Both the position numbers and the translations under genes were made by a program. DNA of 64,000 bases from Armillaria gallica (taxonomy: Eukaryota; Basidiomycota; Agaricomycetes; Agaricales; Physalacriaceae), in assembly GCA_037576215.1 (NCBI GenBank), contig JBANDB010000002.1:4030001-4094000 (forward strand), read 5' to 3'. Shown here in pieces: positions 49,113 through 64,000 of this stretch. Positions within the stretch are counted from its first letter, which is position 1. Every line of letters starts with the position of its first letter. The notes under the pieces were generated by a model, which was not told the DNA's origin, ran no database searches, and was given only the letters and a program-made list of their open reading frames with translations.

Positions 49113-50783
49113 AGCAGACGAGGGCACGAGATTGGAAACCCAACTACTTAGGCAACTAAAGCACCAGCTTCAACAGTTAACTATCGATGCCACAATCACA
49201 GATGATTTTAGGGATCCTGGACAGATTGAAATCAACCACTGCAATCTGCGGTAACTAAGACTTGTACTTCTCATCAAATCACGTGTATGACGTCACGCGT
49301 AGGCGATAACGATTCATCAAGATATGAACTCATTCATCGACTGCAACCGATCTGTTAGCAACCAGATACCTCCAGATACTCTCTGATACGCTTACAATCT
49401 GGAGTCTCTCAAAATACGTCACTCTTTGCGGGCTCCATCCATAATGATGTTCGACGTTCGTCCAACGCGACATGTGGTTCCATGCTGTCGGTCTTAAAAT
49501 GACTACCTCGCATTTTGCAGCTCGCAAGTAGTAAATCAGATTCGCTGGGATCATAGGGCAGACTGCATATTATCAACTTCTGAAGTGATTTCTTCCAGTG
49601 CACAGCACTGGTTATGAATCCTGTTAATTCCAGAGCAGGGTCATCCCGCCGGCCCCTGATCTAAAATATCCAAATCAACATCGCTTCCAGGGCAGTTCCT
49701 GGTATACTGGCCAGGCGACCTTACTTCAACGCTGCAGTTGTCTGGTCCTGGAGTTCCGATTTACCGGTGACAGATCGGCGGCGGGCGGCTACCCTTTCTT
49801 GTTTCGACGACCACATCCAGCCCTACTCTCAACATTTTCTGTCACGTCTGAGTGTCAAGGATCGCACGAAACCTTTAAATCAGGGCGGTGAGAAACCGGC
49901 AATGTAGAAAACCAGTCTAATGATCTGTTTGGGCGCTACCAGCACTCTACCATTTATAACTTAACATCGGTAGGTTACATGGACTGATGTGATCTCAAAT
50001 GGTCATGATCACTAGATTTATGAACCTGGCTTGATAATGAGTGAGTACAGCTTTCCGTCCTTGATCTACATCTACCTGAGTCTTTTCTTAGGTCTTGCAA
50101 TTTTGAACACAACAAGTTTCTTTGAACCAATAGCGATGTGGTCTCTTGGCATGGAGATATTCATTTACAGATCGCCGTAGGATGATGTATTCCTCTTTCT
50201 TTCGGAGCTTACTCAGAACTCTCATCATTCCATGCTGAACCGAGCTGTGAAGTCCGAAAGGAAAGGTCATTATTGGATTGTCCTCATAGATTGAAATAAT
50301 CGAAACATGGATCGATCGTCACTCCTCAAGTCTGTGAAATACCATGGATTACCGACCCTCCTATGATTCATACCTTGGTTTTTCGGGACGCAAAATCTGA
50401 AACTCACGACCACGTGCTTCGTTGCAGCCTTGTCGAGATCTTCAGGTTCAAGGACCCAAAGTGTAAGCGGTGGACTGAGTTAGCAGATTAATTCCCTCAT
50501 CCCCTCGCTTGCCGCTTTCTACGCATAAAGACAGTGCATATCAACGATGAACAAGAATGCGGTACAAGTGTGGTCTGAAAGTTCACGTTCGGTCGGCTGT
50601 GCGGTAACTCCAATCACCCCACTTGGCTACTGCGAAGCGGGCTTGGATACCGAGGTCAAAATATCTTGACTGCACCGACTGGGGAATCAGGCACTACGGT
50701 GTGACACAGTACCTGTAATAAATTGTTCCCTTTATTGAATTTCACTACGCTTTCCCTCTTCCTTCCCTTCCGTTTCCATATCC
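49113..50783. other. 1.7-kb intergenic region
   Basis: No supported coding frame, RNA gene or repeat. Contains the promoter of the next C2H2 gene at its right end. Length suggests complex regulation of that factor. Confidence 0.45.
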
Positions 50784-52256
50784 ATGTCGTATTCATCTGG
50801 CAAGGAGAGACGTTCAAGGGATCGTCCTACTCTCCCGCCAATCCGCGATCTCTTTGGAGGTGAGCCTCTAGCTCCTCTGAAGGTCCCTTTGTAATCGTAG
50901 AAACAGACGAGCTATCTCGGTCCGCGAGAGCTCCTCACGACTCACCCCCTTTGACCTTAGCACGTCTTAGTATGAGTGATGATGATCAAGAAGTCCCTCA
51001 TACTTCGAGCTATCCTGGGCCGGGGGCTCCATACAACACTGGGCACAACTCCATGGTACGACATGTCGCCGTATAACGTCCTCCCCATATCTGAAAGTCC
51101 TTTATATTTTCAGTTGTCTGCCCAATACGTCCCTCCCGCGTCACGACCTTATCATGACCCGCCAACGACTTTTTACAATTATCAGGAATCGAGTTCAACA
51201 TCCTCGTACACGACACCTGCATTTCCAAAAACTAGATCCTCTGATAGTATCTACGGCAATCGGCCATCTCTTGGTGCTCGTTCATCATCATATATGAGTT
51301 CCTCGACGTCAACTGCGGTTCCGAACAGATTTCCCGTTCATCGCAACACCGTTCCACAGATGGATTATCCCCATGGTCCTGGGATGCGCGAGGCTCAACG
51401 TGATCATTTTAGTCAACAACCGACGGAAGACAGACTTCTAACTAATTGCCATCCTTCTCGCGAGATTCCGGCCACTCGTTATTCTTTAGATCAACGTCCA
51501 TCGGCTAGCTATCCGCCATCGGATTTCTCTCCTCGCATACCCGGTAGTTCTCATCCCCCACGTCCGTGGGCAATATCGACTACAGTGGACAGAAGCAGGG
51601 CCGATGACGATGATCCTACGCCAACAGCTCGATACCGTGATGTAGGACCCTCATTCGGACGCCCACCTGAAAGAGATGATGAACTAATGAGTGCGTCTGC
51701 TTCCAAGTACGAATGCACCTACTGTGGCAAGGGCTTTAACCGCCCCAGTAGTCTCAAAGTATGTTCTGATGTCCTTCTACTCCTGGGTATGCACTGAACT
51801 TCTGTTCTTTCAGATCCACATCAATAGTCATACGGGAGAAAAACGTGTGTACTACTTGTTGCCAATACTATCTCACATCTACTGACTCTGCGTTCGTAAG
51901 CTTTTGTCTGCCCTGTTGAAAGCTGTGGGAGGAGCTTCAGTGTCCTCAGCAATATGCGTAGACACGCTCGCGTCCACACGCAGACTCCCTCGAGACAGCA
52001 GGAGCTCTCTAGTGATGAAGGTAGCGAGATAATATCACCACCTCAGTCATCGTCATCGTCATCGCATGCGTCACAGTCCTCCAGCACGCCATCTGTAGCG
52101 CCGCCTCAATCACACTGGCTGCATCGCCGGGACAGCAGTGCATCTACGTCAAGTACTACAAGTTCTCGGAGAAGTCGCAGCGTCTCATCTGATGATTTCG
52201 ATGAAACCGATGATCAGTTGCGACCAGAGAAACGAACTCGTCGCCACCTGAAATAA
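50784..52256 (+). CDS. C2H2 zinc-finger transcription factor
   Basis: ATG 50784 gives MSYSSGKERRSRDRPTLPPI then RDLFG, a motif often seen at the start of basidiomycete regulators. About 300 disordered residues rich in Ser, Pro, Tyr and Arg follow. Two fingers are built from three exons: YECTYCGKGFNRPSSLKIHI, linker NSHTGEKP, then FVCPVESCGRSFSVLSNMRR with HARVH; introns cut the first finger and the linker. The C terminus has a Ser-rich stretch and a basic end (EKRTRRHLK, TAA 52254-52256). Binding sites and targets unknown. Confidence 0.87.
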
Positions 52257-52717
52257 AATGATGTTCAGCGTATCGCACACTTATTTCCTTTGGGCTTTGG
52301 AGCTAGATTGCGCTCCACGACAATCATTTTACGCATCCTCTCCTTCCGCATCATACTATTTATTATTCGACTCACAATACCAGTCTCACTCACCGCCAGT
52401 GACCATCATTTATTGCATCTATTTATTCGAGATTTGCATGTTGGCGACGCCGCTCCTTCCACTTATTTATTGCCGAATTCAAACGTCCTCGTCCGCTGTA
52501 TTATAGGCAAGTACTGTTAGACTACCTGTATCATTCATGTCATTATCATTACAACCATCGCACTCATTAAATTCGTTCATTTCGTGGCCGTGGAGATTAC
52601 AGGATCAGGAAAAAGATAAACACGTCTATATATATTATGATAGATTAGTTGATGCCGGTGAGGGTATAATCGTTTGTGATGAGCGAGAAAGCGGCTAGTA
52701 ATGCCGGCGGAGAGACA
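52257..52717. other. Convergent 3' region
   Basis: About 460 bp between converging stops, AT-rich and pyrimidine-rich, consistent with 3' UTRs of both genes. No gene seen. Confidence 0.5.
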
Positions 52718-56161
<3,444 letters not shown>

Positions 56162-57289
56162 TGAGATTGGCAAGGCCGTAGCAGAAAGAGTGCTTTGACG
56201 ACAGTCGGAGAGACACCAAAGCAGTCCCGATATGGTGTCCTGCCTTCCACGTGGCATTTCTGATTACCTACTATATTCTCAATAGTCACCCCCTCATGTT
56301 CGTTTCAAAAAACACATTTTCAAGAGGGCAACTGGGTTCGTCACCGTTTCGCTACCGATCTTCGCGTGCGCTTGGACATCACGCCTCGCTTGTTTCCGTT
56401 GCCTGGTATCTCTTCTTTTGGCTCGCCAGTATCTTGGCTACGGCATGCCCCCACTTCATTCTGCAGCGCTGCCTGTATTCTCACTTCCCTGCCCTTGAAC
56501 TGGATCTCTTTCATTTGTGTGTAACGCGAACTAGCTCCGATCATTTGATCTTGGTCGTATTCTCATCATCGGGGCGAAGCCACGGCTTGCGGACGGTCCC
56601 AAGCCCTTTCTCCGGTCTGCCATCACGGCATGCCACAGAGAGAATAATAGTACGTACGGCAATCCACTTCTTACGAATAGTCCTTCAGGCGCAAATCTGC
56701 GATGGGAACTTGATATAGCAGTTTTGGCAATGATTTTTGAGATAAAATCCCTCTCAGTTCAGCCGACACCCACGCTGATTTCATTTCCCTGTTCTGACAT
56801 ATATGTAACCTACAATTCGTGCTGCCGGGGCGTGTTCTTTCGGTGTTACTAGGTATACCTGCCCACAGCTTGTCTACGGCTTATTTTTTTTAGAGCTCCG
56901 TTCCATTATCCCCTGCGAACCTTGATCGTCCACTGCGCCTTCTACAATAAGCTGTGAGGGTACTTTGTTCCATACCTCTCGCCCTCAACGTCGTTGAAAC
57001 CACTTGTTTCTTTACACACACTGGTCCTAGATCTGCACTCTCCAACGCGTGCCCACTCCCTTTGCCCAGCTACGCCCCGCCTCGTGTAATTGGCCTTTCT
57101 TGTACATGTCTCCCTCGTTGTCTGGTTCCTGATTTATTTACATTCTTGCATCGCCTCTGGTCGCTCACAGCGGCCTGCGTAGACACGCGTGTTTTTTCGT
57201 ATATAACTCGGGGTCATCTTCGCTTTTTGCCACAGTAATATCGCCGACTTTCTCTTCTTCTACTAAACTATCCTTCATATTATCTACTT
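56162..57289. promoter_or_regulatory. 1.1-kb divergent promoter region, NDR kinase / homeodomain factor
   Basis: No supported gene. Separates two divergent starts; pyrimidine-rich near 57250-57270 just before the homeodomain ATG, typical of fungal promoters. Confidence 0.45.
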
Positions 57290-58585
57290 ATGTCGAATCC
57301 CAAAGAGGATCGCTATTATGGCAGGTCAAGGAGTCCCCCTGTGGGAGACTCTCAAGGCGGCGGCTTTTTCCAGACGGGTCAGGGTGGGCGAACTGTGCTA
57401 CCTCCTCTTTCTTCTGCATTTCCAACCTCACGTTTTCCAGGTCTGTGTCTATGAGTGTTCAAATCTTCAACAGAAATTTATTGTCTGATTTTGATTAGTT
57501 CCCATGGCGTATTCTAACCAGTATCCCCAACAACGTTCTTCTCCAGGAAGATACGATTATACTTCTCAATACTCGAGCAGCCAGTGGCAACCACCAAATA
57601 GCGGAGGTTCGTCTTTGAATTCACTTTAAGCCTTGTATTAAATATGAGCTCTCAGCGTCATCATTTGACTATTATGAAACCCAAGATAATCGATACGGCG
57701 CTCAACATACGTATCCGGTGTATTCATCTCGGACTTCTCCCATGATCCCAGATACAGCCGTGGATTCCAGGAAATTACCACCCCTTAATACTTCTCCACA
57801 TGCCGGTTATCCCTCAGCGTCTTCGACCATGCACGGTGGCAGTCATATTCGGTCACCGACAGCATCTTATCCAGTTACCTACAACGGTTATCCGTCGAAC
57901 GCATCGAGCTCCTACGCATACGGCATGTCCATGGCCGATTCAGCAAACGTCCCGATGAGTTCTCATTCTCATTCTCATACAGTCATGCCTGACATGCGCT
58001 CGTCCTCTCCCTATGGGCGAAATCTATCTCATGTCCCACCACCCTCATACACTCCGCCACCGGTATCCCCAACCTCCGCTGATGACTCGCCAACCATCAA
58101 GAAAAAACGAAAACGTGCTGACGCCGCACAACTCAAAATTCTCAATGAGACCTATGCCCGCACTGCTTTCCCGTCAACAGAAGAGCGCCTTGCGTTGGCT
58201 AAATTATTGGATATGTCTGCAAGAAGCGTCCAGATTTGGTACTCATGTTATATCTGCTACGATCATCGTTCTTTGACTTACCAGCCCTCAAAAATTCTAC
58301 AGGTTCCAAAATAAAAGACAGTCGATGAGGCAAACCAGGCAGTCATCAAGTACCCACCAGTCATTTGCTATGGCGTCTCAGGGCGATCCCCTAGTCGATG
58401 ACATGGCGCATCTGTCCACTAGTGGCTACGAGGGCACCGCACCCATGTCGGGCTCGTCATATATGTCTCGTTCTCCTCCACCAGATGCCCACGGCTCCCC
58501 TTCACACTCGTCCTCTCATCGCCGTGCTCGAAGCCAAGACGCCGTGGTCGCTGATCAGAGGCAAATGTGGCCGCGTGGATATTGA
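57290..58585 (+). CDS. Homeodomain transcription factor
   Basis: ATG 57290 gives MSNPKEDRYYGRSRSPPV. A long disordered Ser/Pro/Tyr-rich region precedes a homeodomain: KKKRKRADAAQLKILNETYA, RTAFPSTEERLALAKLLDMS, ARSVQIWFQNKRQSMRQT. The recognition helix WFQNKR is made by splicing an intron of about 65 nt between IW and FQ (near 58238-58303). A Ser/His-rich tail ends WPRGY, TGA 58583-58585. It is of typical 60-residue kind, not TALE. It resembles the developmental Hom regulators of mushrooms rather than a mating-type HD1/HD2 pair, since no partner gene is adjacent; exact orthology cannot be set here. Confidence 0.88.
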
Positions 58586-59322
58586 GTAGTCATAATTATC
58601 CTCAGCATTCTTTCAAGACGTCTTATTTTTTCTTCCTGTCATAATATTGTTACAGCCGCTCCTTTGGCACGTTAGTCTATCTTCTAGTCGTCCTAATCTA
58701 TGAATCCCGTTTTTAATAATTACCTATTCATTAATATTCCACGGAGAGGATGTCATCGCTCTGGGCTTCCTTCGATAGGACCACCTTACTTTACCGTATA
58801 TATGTACTTTAAGATATTATTGAATGATCTAGTGCTGGCGCACTAGACACACCCGCCTGTCTATTACTACTTGGGTTTCCGACCACTTTGAGTCCGTGAC
58901 GGCAACTTCCACTTTTAATGGAAGAGATAGATGAAGATCTGATATTCATCTGCTACGAATCTGAAAGATGCAAACTCTGATTGTTCCAAATTTGTACTCA
59001 AAAAAAGGGCCATGATGAGGCTTAACTCCATACATGGTGGCCATTGTTTATAAATGAGTTTAAATACCCACCAACCACAAGTTGGGAGGCGGGGAACTCA
59101 AATCGCTTCTCCACGGTCCACGCTTTACCTTGATTTGTCAGCTGGCGCACAGCAGTTATCCCACAGAAACTTTGGTGGACAATGAGGTCCGAGGATTAAT
59201 ACTACTAGACATCGATGGGCCACAAGGCTCGCTCGCTCGCGCTCACGTCCACAGTCATGTAAGATGATCATCTATAAGGGTACTATGTGAATCGAGATAT
59301 CTATGATAGGAACCAGCACAAT
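58586..59322. other. Convergent 3' region
   Basis: About 740 bp between converging stops. AT-rich blocks near 58690-58840 fit 3' UTRs. No gene or repeat recognised. Confidence 0.45.
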
Positions 59323-62300
59323 TTATGCGTCGCTATCGGTATCCTCCGGCTTCGCTCCACCGTGCGTCAACCAATGCAGTTTTCGAAGTCTCCTTCGCTC
59401 TTCCTGAGCCTTAACCTGATTACGTGTCAATTTCTTCTTCTTCTTGACTGGTGTCGCTTTTCCGCTACCCGCATCCTCAGCGCCGCTACCGGCGGGGGTT
59501 CCAGCAACAGAAGCAGCCGGCGTTTGATGTCTGGACCTGACTGGCGTGCTAGTTCCACTTCCTTTCCTATCAAAGAAAGCATCCTCAACAATAGCAGCTT
59601 TTCCCTGTTGAGTCATACGACCAGCATCGACGTTCCAGATTTCCGGGCCTGTCCGGAGTGAGTCAGCGTGTTTCAATGATGCCTACAGCACGAAATGAAC
59701 TGACACAGGGCGGATACAAACTCATGGTTATGAGAAATGATAACCTGTAATAGCTCAGGTTATGATATAGCAACAGAAACGCCGCACTCACTACAGCACC
59801 CGCCCAATCCCTAATCGCTACGGCCAGCCCACCTAGCGCTTCACGATCCAAGAAATTACTCGGCTCGTCCAAGATACATATCTGATGTGCAGCATATCAA
59901 GAGATTGTACCGAAAGCAAGAATTTCCACATACCTGTGGGTTATTCCAGAGGCATGCTGCGATCACTAATTTAATCTTTTGCCCTGATCATCAATAAGTA
60001 ACTCGCAGCATATAGTTAGTAAAGATCAAACGCCTTACCTCCAGATAGACCAGAGATCTCATTGTATTGGGCAATGTCCCCATCCAAACCAATGTCTTCC
60101 AAGTGCTTTCGTACCAGATGCGCGGCGGTATCACGAGTACCAGCACCCTCTCGTGAAGACTCTAGGTCGTCAAATTGTTGAATAAGTTTAGTAAAGCCTT
60201 TGTTGATCAAGTCGTCACGCGGAACCCAGGTATTAAATCTGTGATCCAAGCCACGCCACTTGATTTCATACTGGAAAGACTTCTTCAGTTTTTGTCGACC
60301 CATGATAAGCTGTCGATGAGGAAATGAGAACCACGCCACTCGGATACAAGACGTGAACAGCAGACCTCTAGTTTGCGTTTGGACCCATCCTTTCCTACCC
60401 ACTCTGTATCAAGGATTCGTTTCTCTGCATCGGTCAGGACACGAGTGGTTTTCTCCAATAGTTCACCTGAAACACATCAGGTCACGAAAGAAAGGTAAAG
60501 AACCGGCTCATACGGTCATGCCCATCTTGGAAACGCCATTGAATGTAACCGATCGGAGTTTTTTCCAGGTGACGTTCTACATTGTGGTCAGAAAGGCCAA
60601 TACGACAGCCACGGTCACGATCACCTATGTGGTGGGTTGCATGCTGTGATACATAACCAACCCGAAGAGCCGGGTGTTTGTACACAGTTCCCTCTTGAGG
60701 AACAGTCTCGCCCTAGAACAGCAATCAGACTTCATGAAATTTAGATTCGAGTGAACAGGCCAGACCGTTAAGAGTTTGATTAAGGTCGACTTCCCAGCAC
60801 CGTTGGGACCCACGATACCAACACGACTATACGACAATAAGATAGAGTTAACGGCAGCAAAAAAAACACTGACCTCGATAAGGAGAGTGCACAGCTAACG
60901 TTGTAGAGGCTGGGAGTGCTACGTCCAGGATAGGTAAATGTGCAGTTAACCATCTTCAATATAGCCCGAGTATTGCTCCGAACACCCATTAAAGAACCAG
61001 GGGGCGGAAAAGAGAATTTGACGGAGGTGGCTGCTAGGGTGTAATAAGACTTGGCTTCGGGATGTCGCTTGACAAAGGTAGAGAGGTTTCCGGGGTAATA
61101 AACGAGCTAGTAATGTAGTAAGTACACATCATAAATAGCCCCAATTGCAGAAATACCTTCTTGCTTTCGTAGTGTATAATATCTGTTGTCACGTCATCTA
61201 GAAAACTGAGCACATTTTTTCGAAAAAAGTTGATAGTCTAGAAAATAATAGCACATACCCGGAGTCGTGACTGACAATTAGACAAGTGACCTTGTCGTGC
61301 GCTATAAGGTATTTCTCCAGCCATAAAACAGAGGCACGATCCAACTGTGGTTAAGAAAATAAATCAAGGGGACACACAAAACGACAAACACCAACATGAT
61401 TAGTGGGCTGAGGAAGATGACGTCAGGTCATTCTGGGAAGGTTCGAGAGCTGAAGCAGTCACCTCATCCAACAGCAATAAGTCTGCATTATATAACATCG
61501 CCCTTGCAAGTTCGAGCTTCATTTTCCACCCTCCCGAAAGTCCACCCACGGTGTCAGATTGTCGAGCATCGTCAAACCCTACCTCTAAAAGTTGATCCCG
61601 TATTCTGGAACGGGGAACATCTACCAATGCTTTGTCTTCAAAAGCAGTAACAGGATGTCAGAAGCAAGACCACGTGGGCAGGAAAGAAGGCCAAACCTGC
61701 TGCAATGAAATCGAGCACAGACAATGAACCATCCTCTCCTTGTAAAGAATGTTCCACCATGACACAGCGGAGCTGGTCCTGTGGAGGGAAGTTCTCGACT
61801 TTACCGTCCCGAAGTTGCCTCATGAGTGTTGATTTTCCAGACCCGTTTGTCCCGAGAATACCATAACGTCTTCCTCTGACAAGACGGAGGGTGGTATGAG
61901 AAAGCAACAGCAAAGCACCATACGCAAGAGAGAAAAGGGTGTCACATAGGACTTCGCCTTCTTCATCTCTGGTCTGAACAACAGCATATTTCGACTAGTG
62001 TATGGTCAGTGAGTTAACAGTAATTGGCCGCTTCATGGACTAACCTTTTCTATGGCATAGAAATGTTCCGACACGGCTTCGGCGAAGGCGGAAGCCTTCT
62101 CTAAATTCAGCCACGGAGTCATGTACACACCGATACAACGGGTCCAAGCATCCTTGTCCTTGAATCGGCGTTCGTAAACCAGGTCGGCCACCAACGATGC
62201 AACGAAGTCGAGAGAGCGGCTCAAAAGCGTCGAATTGGGGGCAAAAGGTCCATTGGGCGCAGAGGATGGGCTTCGAAGTTCTTCGGGTAGAAGGCTAAGT

Positions 62301-63558
62301 AAGGTTGCGAGAGCCGAAGCTGTCTCTCCTTCAATATCCCGATGGTGCGACGGAGGTCCTTCAGCGGAAGCTCCGGACTTAAGCAGCGTTTGGAGTGCAA
62401 CTTCGCCGAAGGCGCGAACCTGACGTTGGTAAATTTCAATATGGACGGGCTCCGCTGAACAAGACGCACCTCAGGAAACGCTGCTCCTTTTGCGATCTTC
62501 TGAGTTCCTTCCACGAGGGGACTGAGATACAGCGCGGCAACTTGTGGGTCTCGAACGAGTTTCACCAAATTTTCAATAACGACAACGGTACGTCTCTGAA
62601 CCTCCATGCTTCGGTCGTTCAAGGCCCGGATCAAGAGAGGGACCAAAACAGCCAAAGCTGGTGCCGTGACTTCGGCAACGAACGTGGTTGACGACAGGGC
62701 TTTTATACATGCTGGAACTGAGTCGGGCGTTGACATACACTTTACGAGGACGGGGGTGTGGGGAGCAAGATCGGGATTGGCCAGAGTCGTGCACAAAGCT
62801 GTGGCACATTTAATTGCGGCGGTAGACACCTACAAGATCATCATTATCAGAACGGAGAATAACCTTCACAATCAACATACCTCCTGCTTTGTATCATGCA
62901 TGGCATTTTCGACCTTTGGTAATACGGTTCCTAATTCAGCAGCAACAGCATCCCGCGCCGAAGCAACGAATGATCGCATTGCATCTAGGACTCCAACCTT
63001 TGTCCTCCATTTGCCATTTTCTAATATGACGGTCAATACGCCGTACACCTCTCGTACTCCTTCTGGAGGAAATAGCTTTAAGAGTGTCTTGACAGCAGAG
63101 GCGGCAGCGGATCGAACAACGTCGCCCTTGTCCATGTAAAGATCGAATATAATCGGAAGAGATGGGATAAGGAGAGGTGTAACTCCTGCACCTAGAACAG
63201 TAGCTAAAGATTGGAAGGCGATCGCTGCAGATTCTCGCTCATAACCCGACTTTTTGTTGGTTGCGAAACCGTTTAGAGTTTGTAGGACGTGGTGGTCTCT
63301 GATGATGAAGATCAAGAAGGATAAGGATAAATACGACTGGAATGTTAATAAAACTTACTCTAGAGACTGCAAACCATGCTTTGCTACCTCCCGAGCTATT
63401 CTATCAGCAGCACCCTTGGCATCTAGACAATATTGAGGAAAAATTAGAGAATATAGCTGCTAGCACGACAAACCTGGTGCAGTAGGTGCAGAGCGAAGGT
63501 TATCTATAAGAGGAGTAAATGGATTCTCCAGAGGTGTTGGCATCGCTACAGGAGACAT
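59323..63558 (-). CDS. NEW1: New1/Elf1-type ABCF ATPase (EF-3 family)
   Basis: Cytosolic ribosome-associated ATPase with HEAT repeats, two ABC domains and a chromodomain insert. ATG 63558 gives MSPVAMPTPLENPFTPLIDN. HEAT helices run to about 62250. ABC1 has GILGTNGSGKSTLM and GLSGGWKMKLELARAM; ABC2 has GIVGPNGAGKSTLIKLL and ISGLSGG, then CILDEPSNFLDREAL. The chromodomain insert reads YEIKWRGLDHRFNTWVPRDD. The tail, KKLTRNQVKAQEERRRLRKL with THGGAKPEDTDSDA, is that of New1/Elf1 and differs from the Lys-rich end of EF-3 proper. Yeast New1 helps termination and recycling at certain stop contexts; S. pombe Elf1 was linked to mRNA export. About 17 introns; stop at 59323. Confidence 0.9.
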
Positions 63559-64000
63559 GGAGTGATTGACGTGGTCGAGCGAGTATGGGTCGTGAAAATT
63601 ACAGAGGGATCGTTGACAGAATACAATATGATGAGAGTATTAGAAGAGTGGTCGTACAAGTCTAAGGATCCGGCAATTTGATGAGTCGGGCTAACGAGTG
63701 CGCCTCGACGATGCGGGCAAGTGAAGAGAAGCAAATTTTTGATGGCTCAATTATTTTCTGGACACGTGCACCGGGAGAATCAAGTTGCCGGCGTAAATTC
63801 ATAATAATATGTGTACCCAAGCTACCCCAAGAAGGCTATGAAATGACAATAATAAATACAAAAAGTCGTCGCTAAGGAAAGCTGCACATCTGAGCTAACT
63901 CGACCATATTCTAAAGAGTTGCTTATATTCCTTCGTCCGGATAATCCACCTTATCGTAAAGTCGTAAAGTCTCGTTCCAGTCCCTCTTTCTTCTTCTTCT
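63559..64000. promoter_or_regulatory. Promoter region of the New1-type gene, window end
   Basis: 442 bp upstream of the start. A CACGTG hexamer lies at 63763-63768. The final bases are a CTT-rich pyrimidine tract, which may belong to the promoter of a plus-strand gene beyond the window. Confidence 0.35.

Noticed and set aside
57290..58585. Mating-type A locus homeodomain gene
   Set aside because: Only one homeodomain gene is present, without a divergent HD1/HD2 partner, and its neighbours are not those of the A locus.
59323..63558. Classic translation elongation factor 3
   Set aside because: Domain order is shared, but the C terminus (RRRLRKLHW, PEDTDSDA) fits New1/Elf1 instead of the Lys-rich EF-3 tail. 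Some doubt remains.

Overview
The window is nuclear DNA from a filamentous fungus, most likely an Agaricomycete (mushroom-forming basidiomycete). Genes are packed on both strands and cut by many short introns, mostly about 45-65 nt. Protein families and domain layouts are those of basidiomycetes: a secreted A1 protease, a GH23 lysozyme-like protein, ATP sulfurylase with a dead APS-kinase domain, a homeodomain factor of fungal type and a New1/Elf1 ABCF ATPase. Exons were assembled by eye from conserved protein sequence plus splice sites, so terminal exons and starts are less certain than the family calls.

Layout. 0-3.1 kb: the 3' part of a serine carboxypeptidase, then RNase H2 subunit B. 3.4-8.2 kb is an accessory patch: a short copy of the MET3 3' end, the 3' remnant of a sugar transporter, two unrecognised genes (one apparently broken by a stop) and a 567-bp terminal-inverted-repeat element sitting just downstream of MET3. 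8.2-31.2 kb is a run of housekeeping genes: ATP sulfurylase, a membrane glycoprotein of unknown role, ERO1, vigilin/SCP160, the splicing factor SR140, an ISWI remodeller, protein phosphatase 5 and GH23. 31.7-45.7 kb: a Pho85-type cyclin, small conserved unknowns, an aspartic protease, a Zn2Cys6 factor, a MAPK kinase of the cell-integrity type, N-acetyltransferase NAA50 and a C2H2 factor, with two gene-poor stretches of about 2.4 kb. 48.1-63.6 kb: a CREG-like secreted flavoprotein-fold protein, a second C2H2 factor, an NDR/LATS kinase with an apparent CRIB motif, a homeodomain factor and New1/Elf1.

Themes. Several genes serve the secretory route (ERO1, carboxypeptidase, aspartic protease, GH23, CREG); several serve gene expression (RNase H2, vigilin, SR140, ISWI, New1); 31.7-58.6 kb is rich in signalling and transcription factors. 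I see no biosynthetic cluster, CRISPR array, tRNA or rRNA gene. The most notable observations are five probable GC-AG introns, a 5-nt microexon in PP5, a CRIB-NDR kinase fusion, and a transposon insertion whose empty site survives 4 kb away as a duplicated MET3 3' end next to a truncated transporter.
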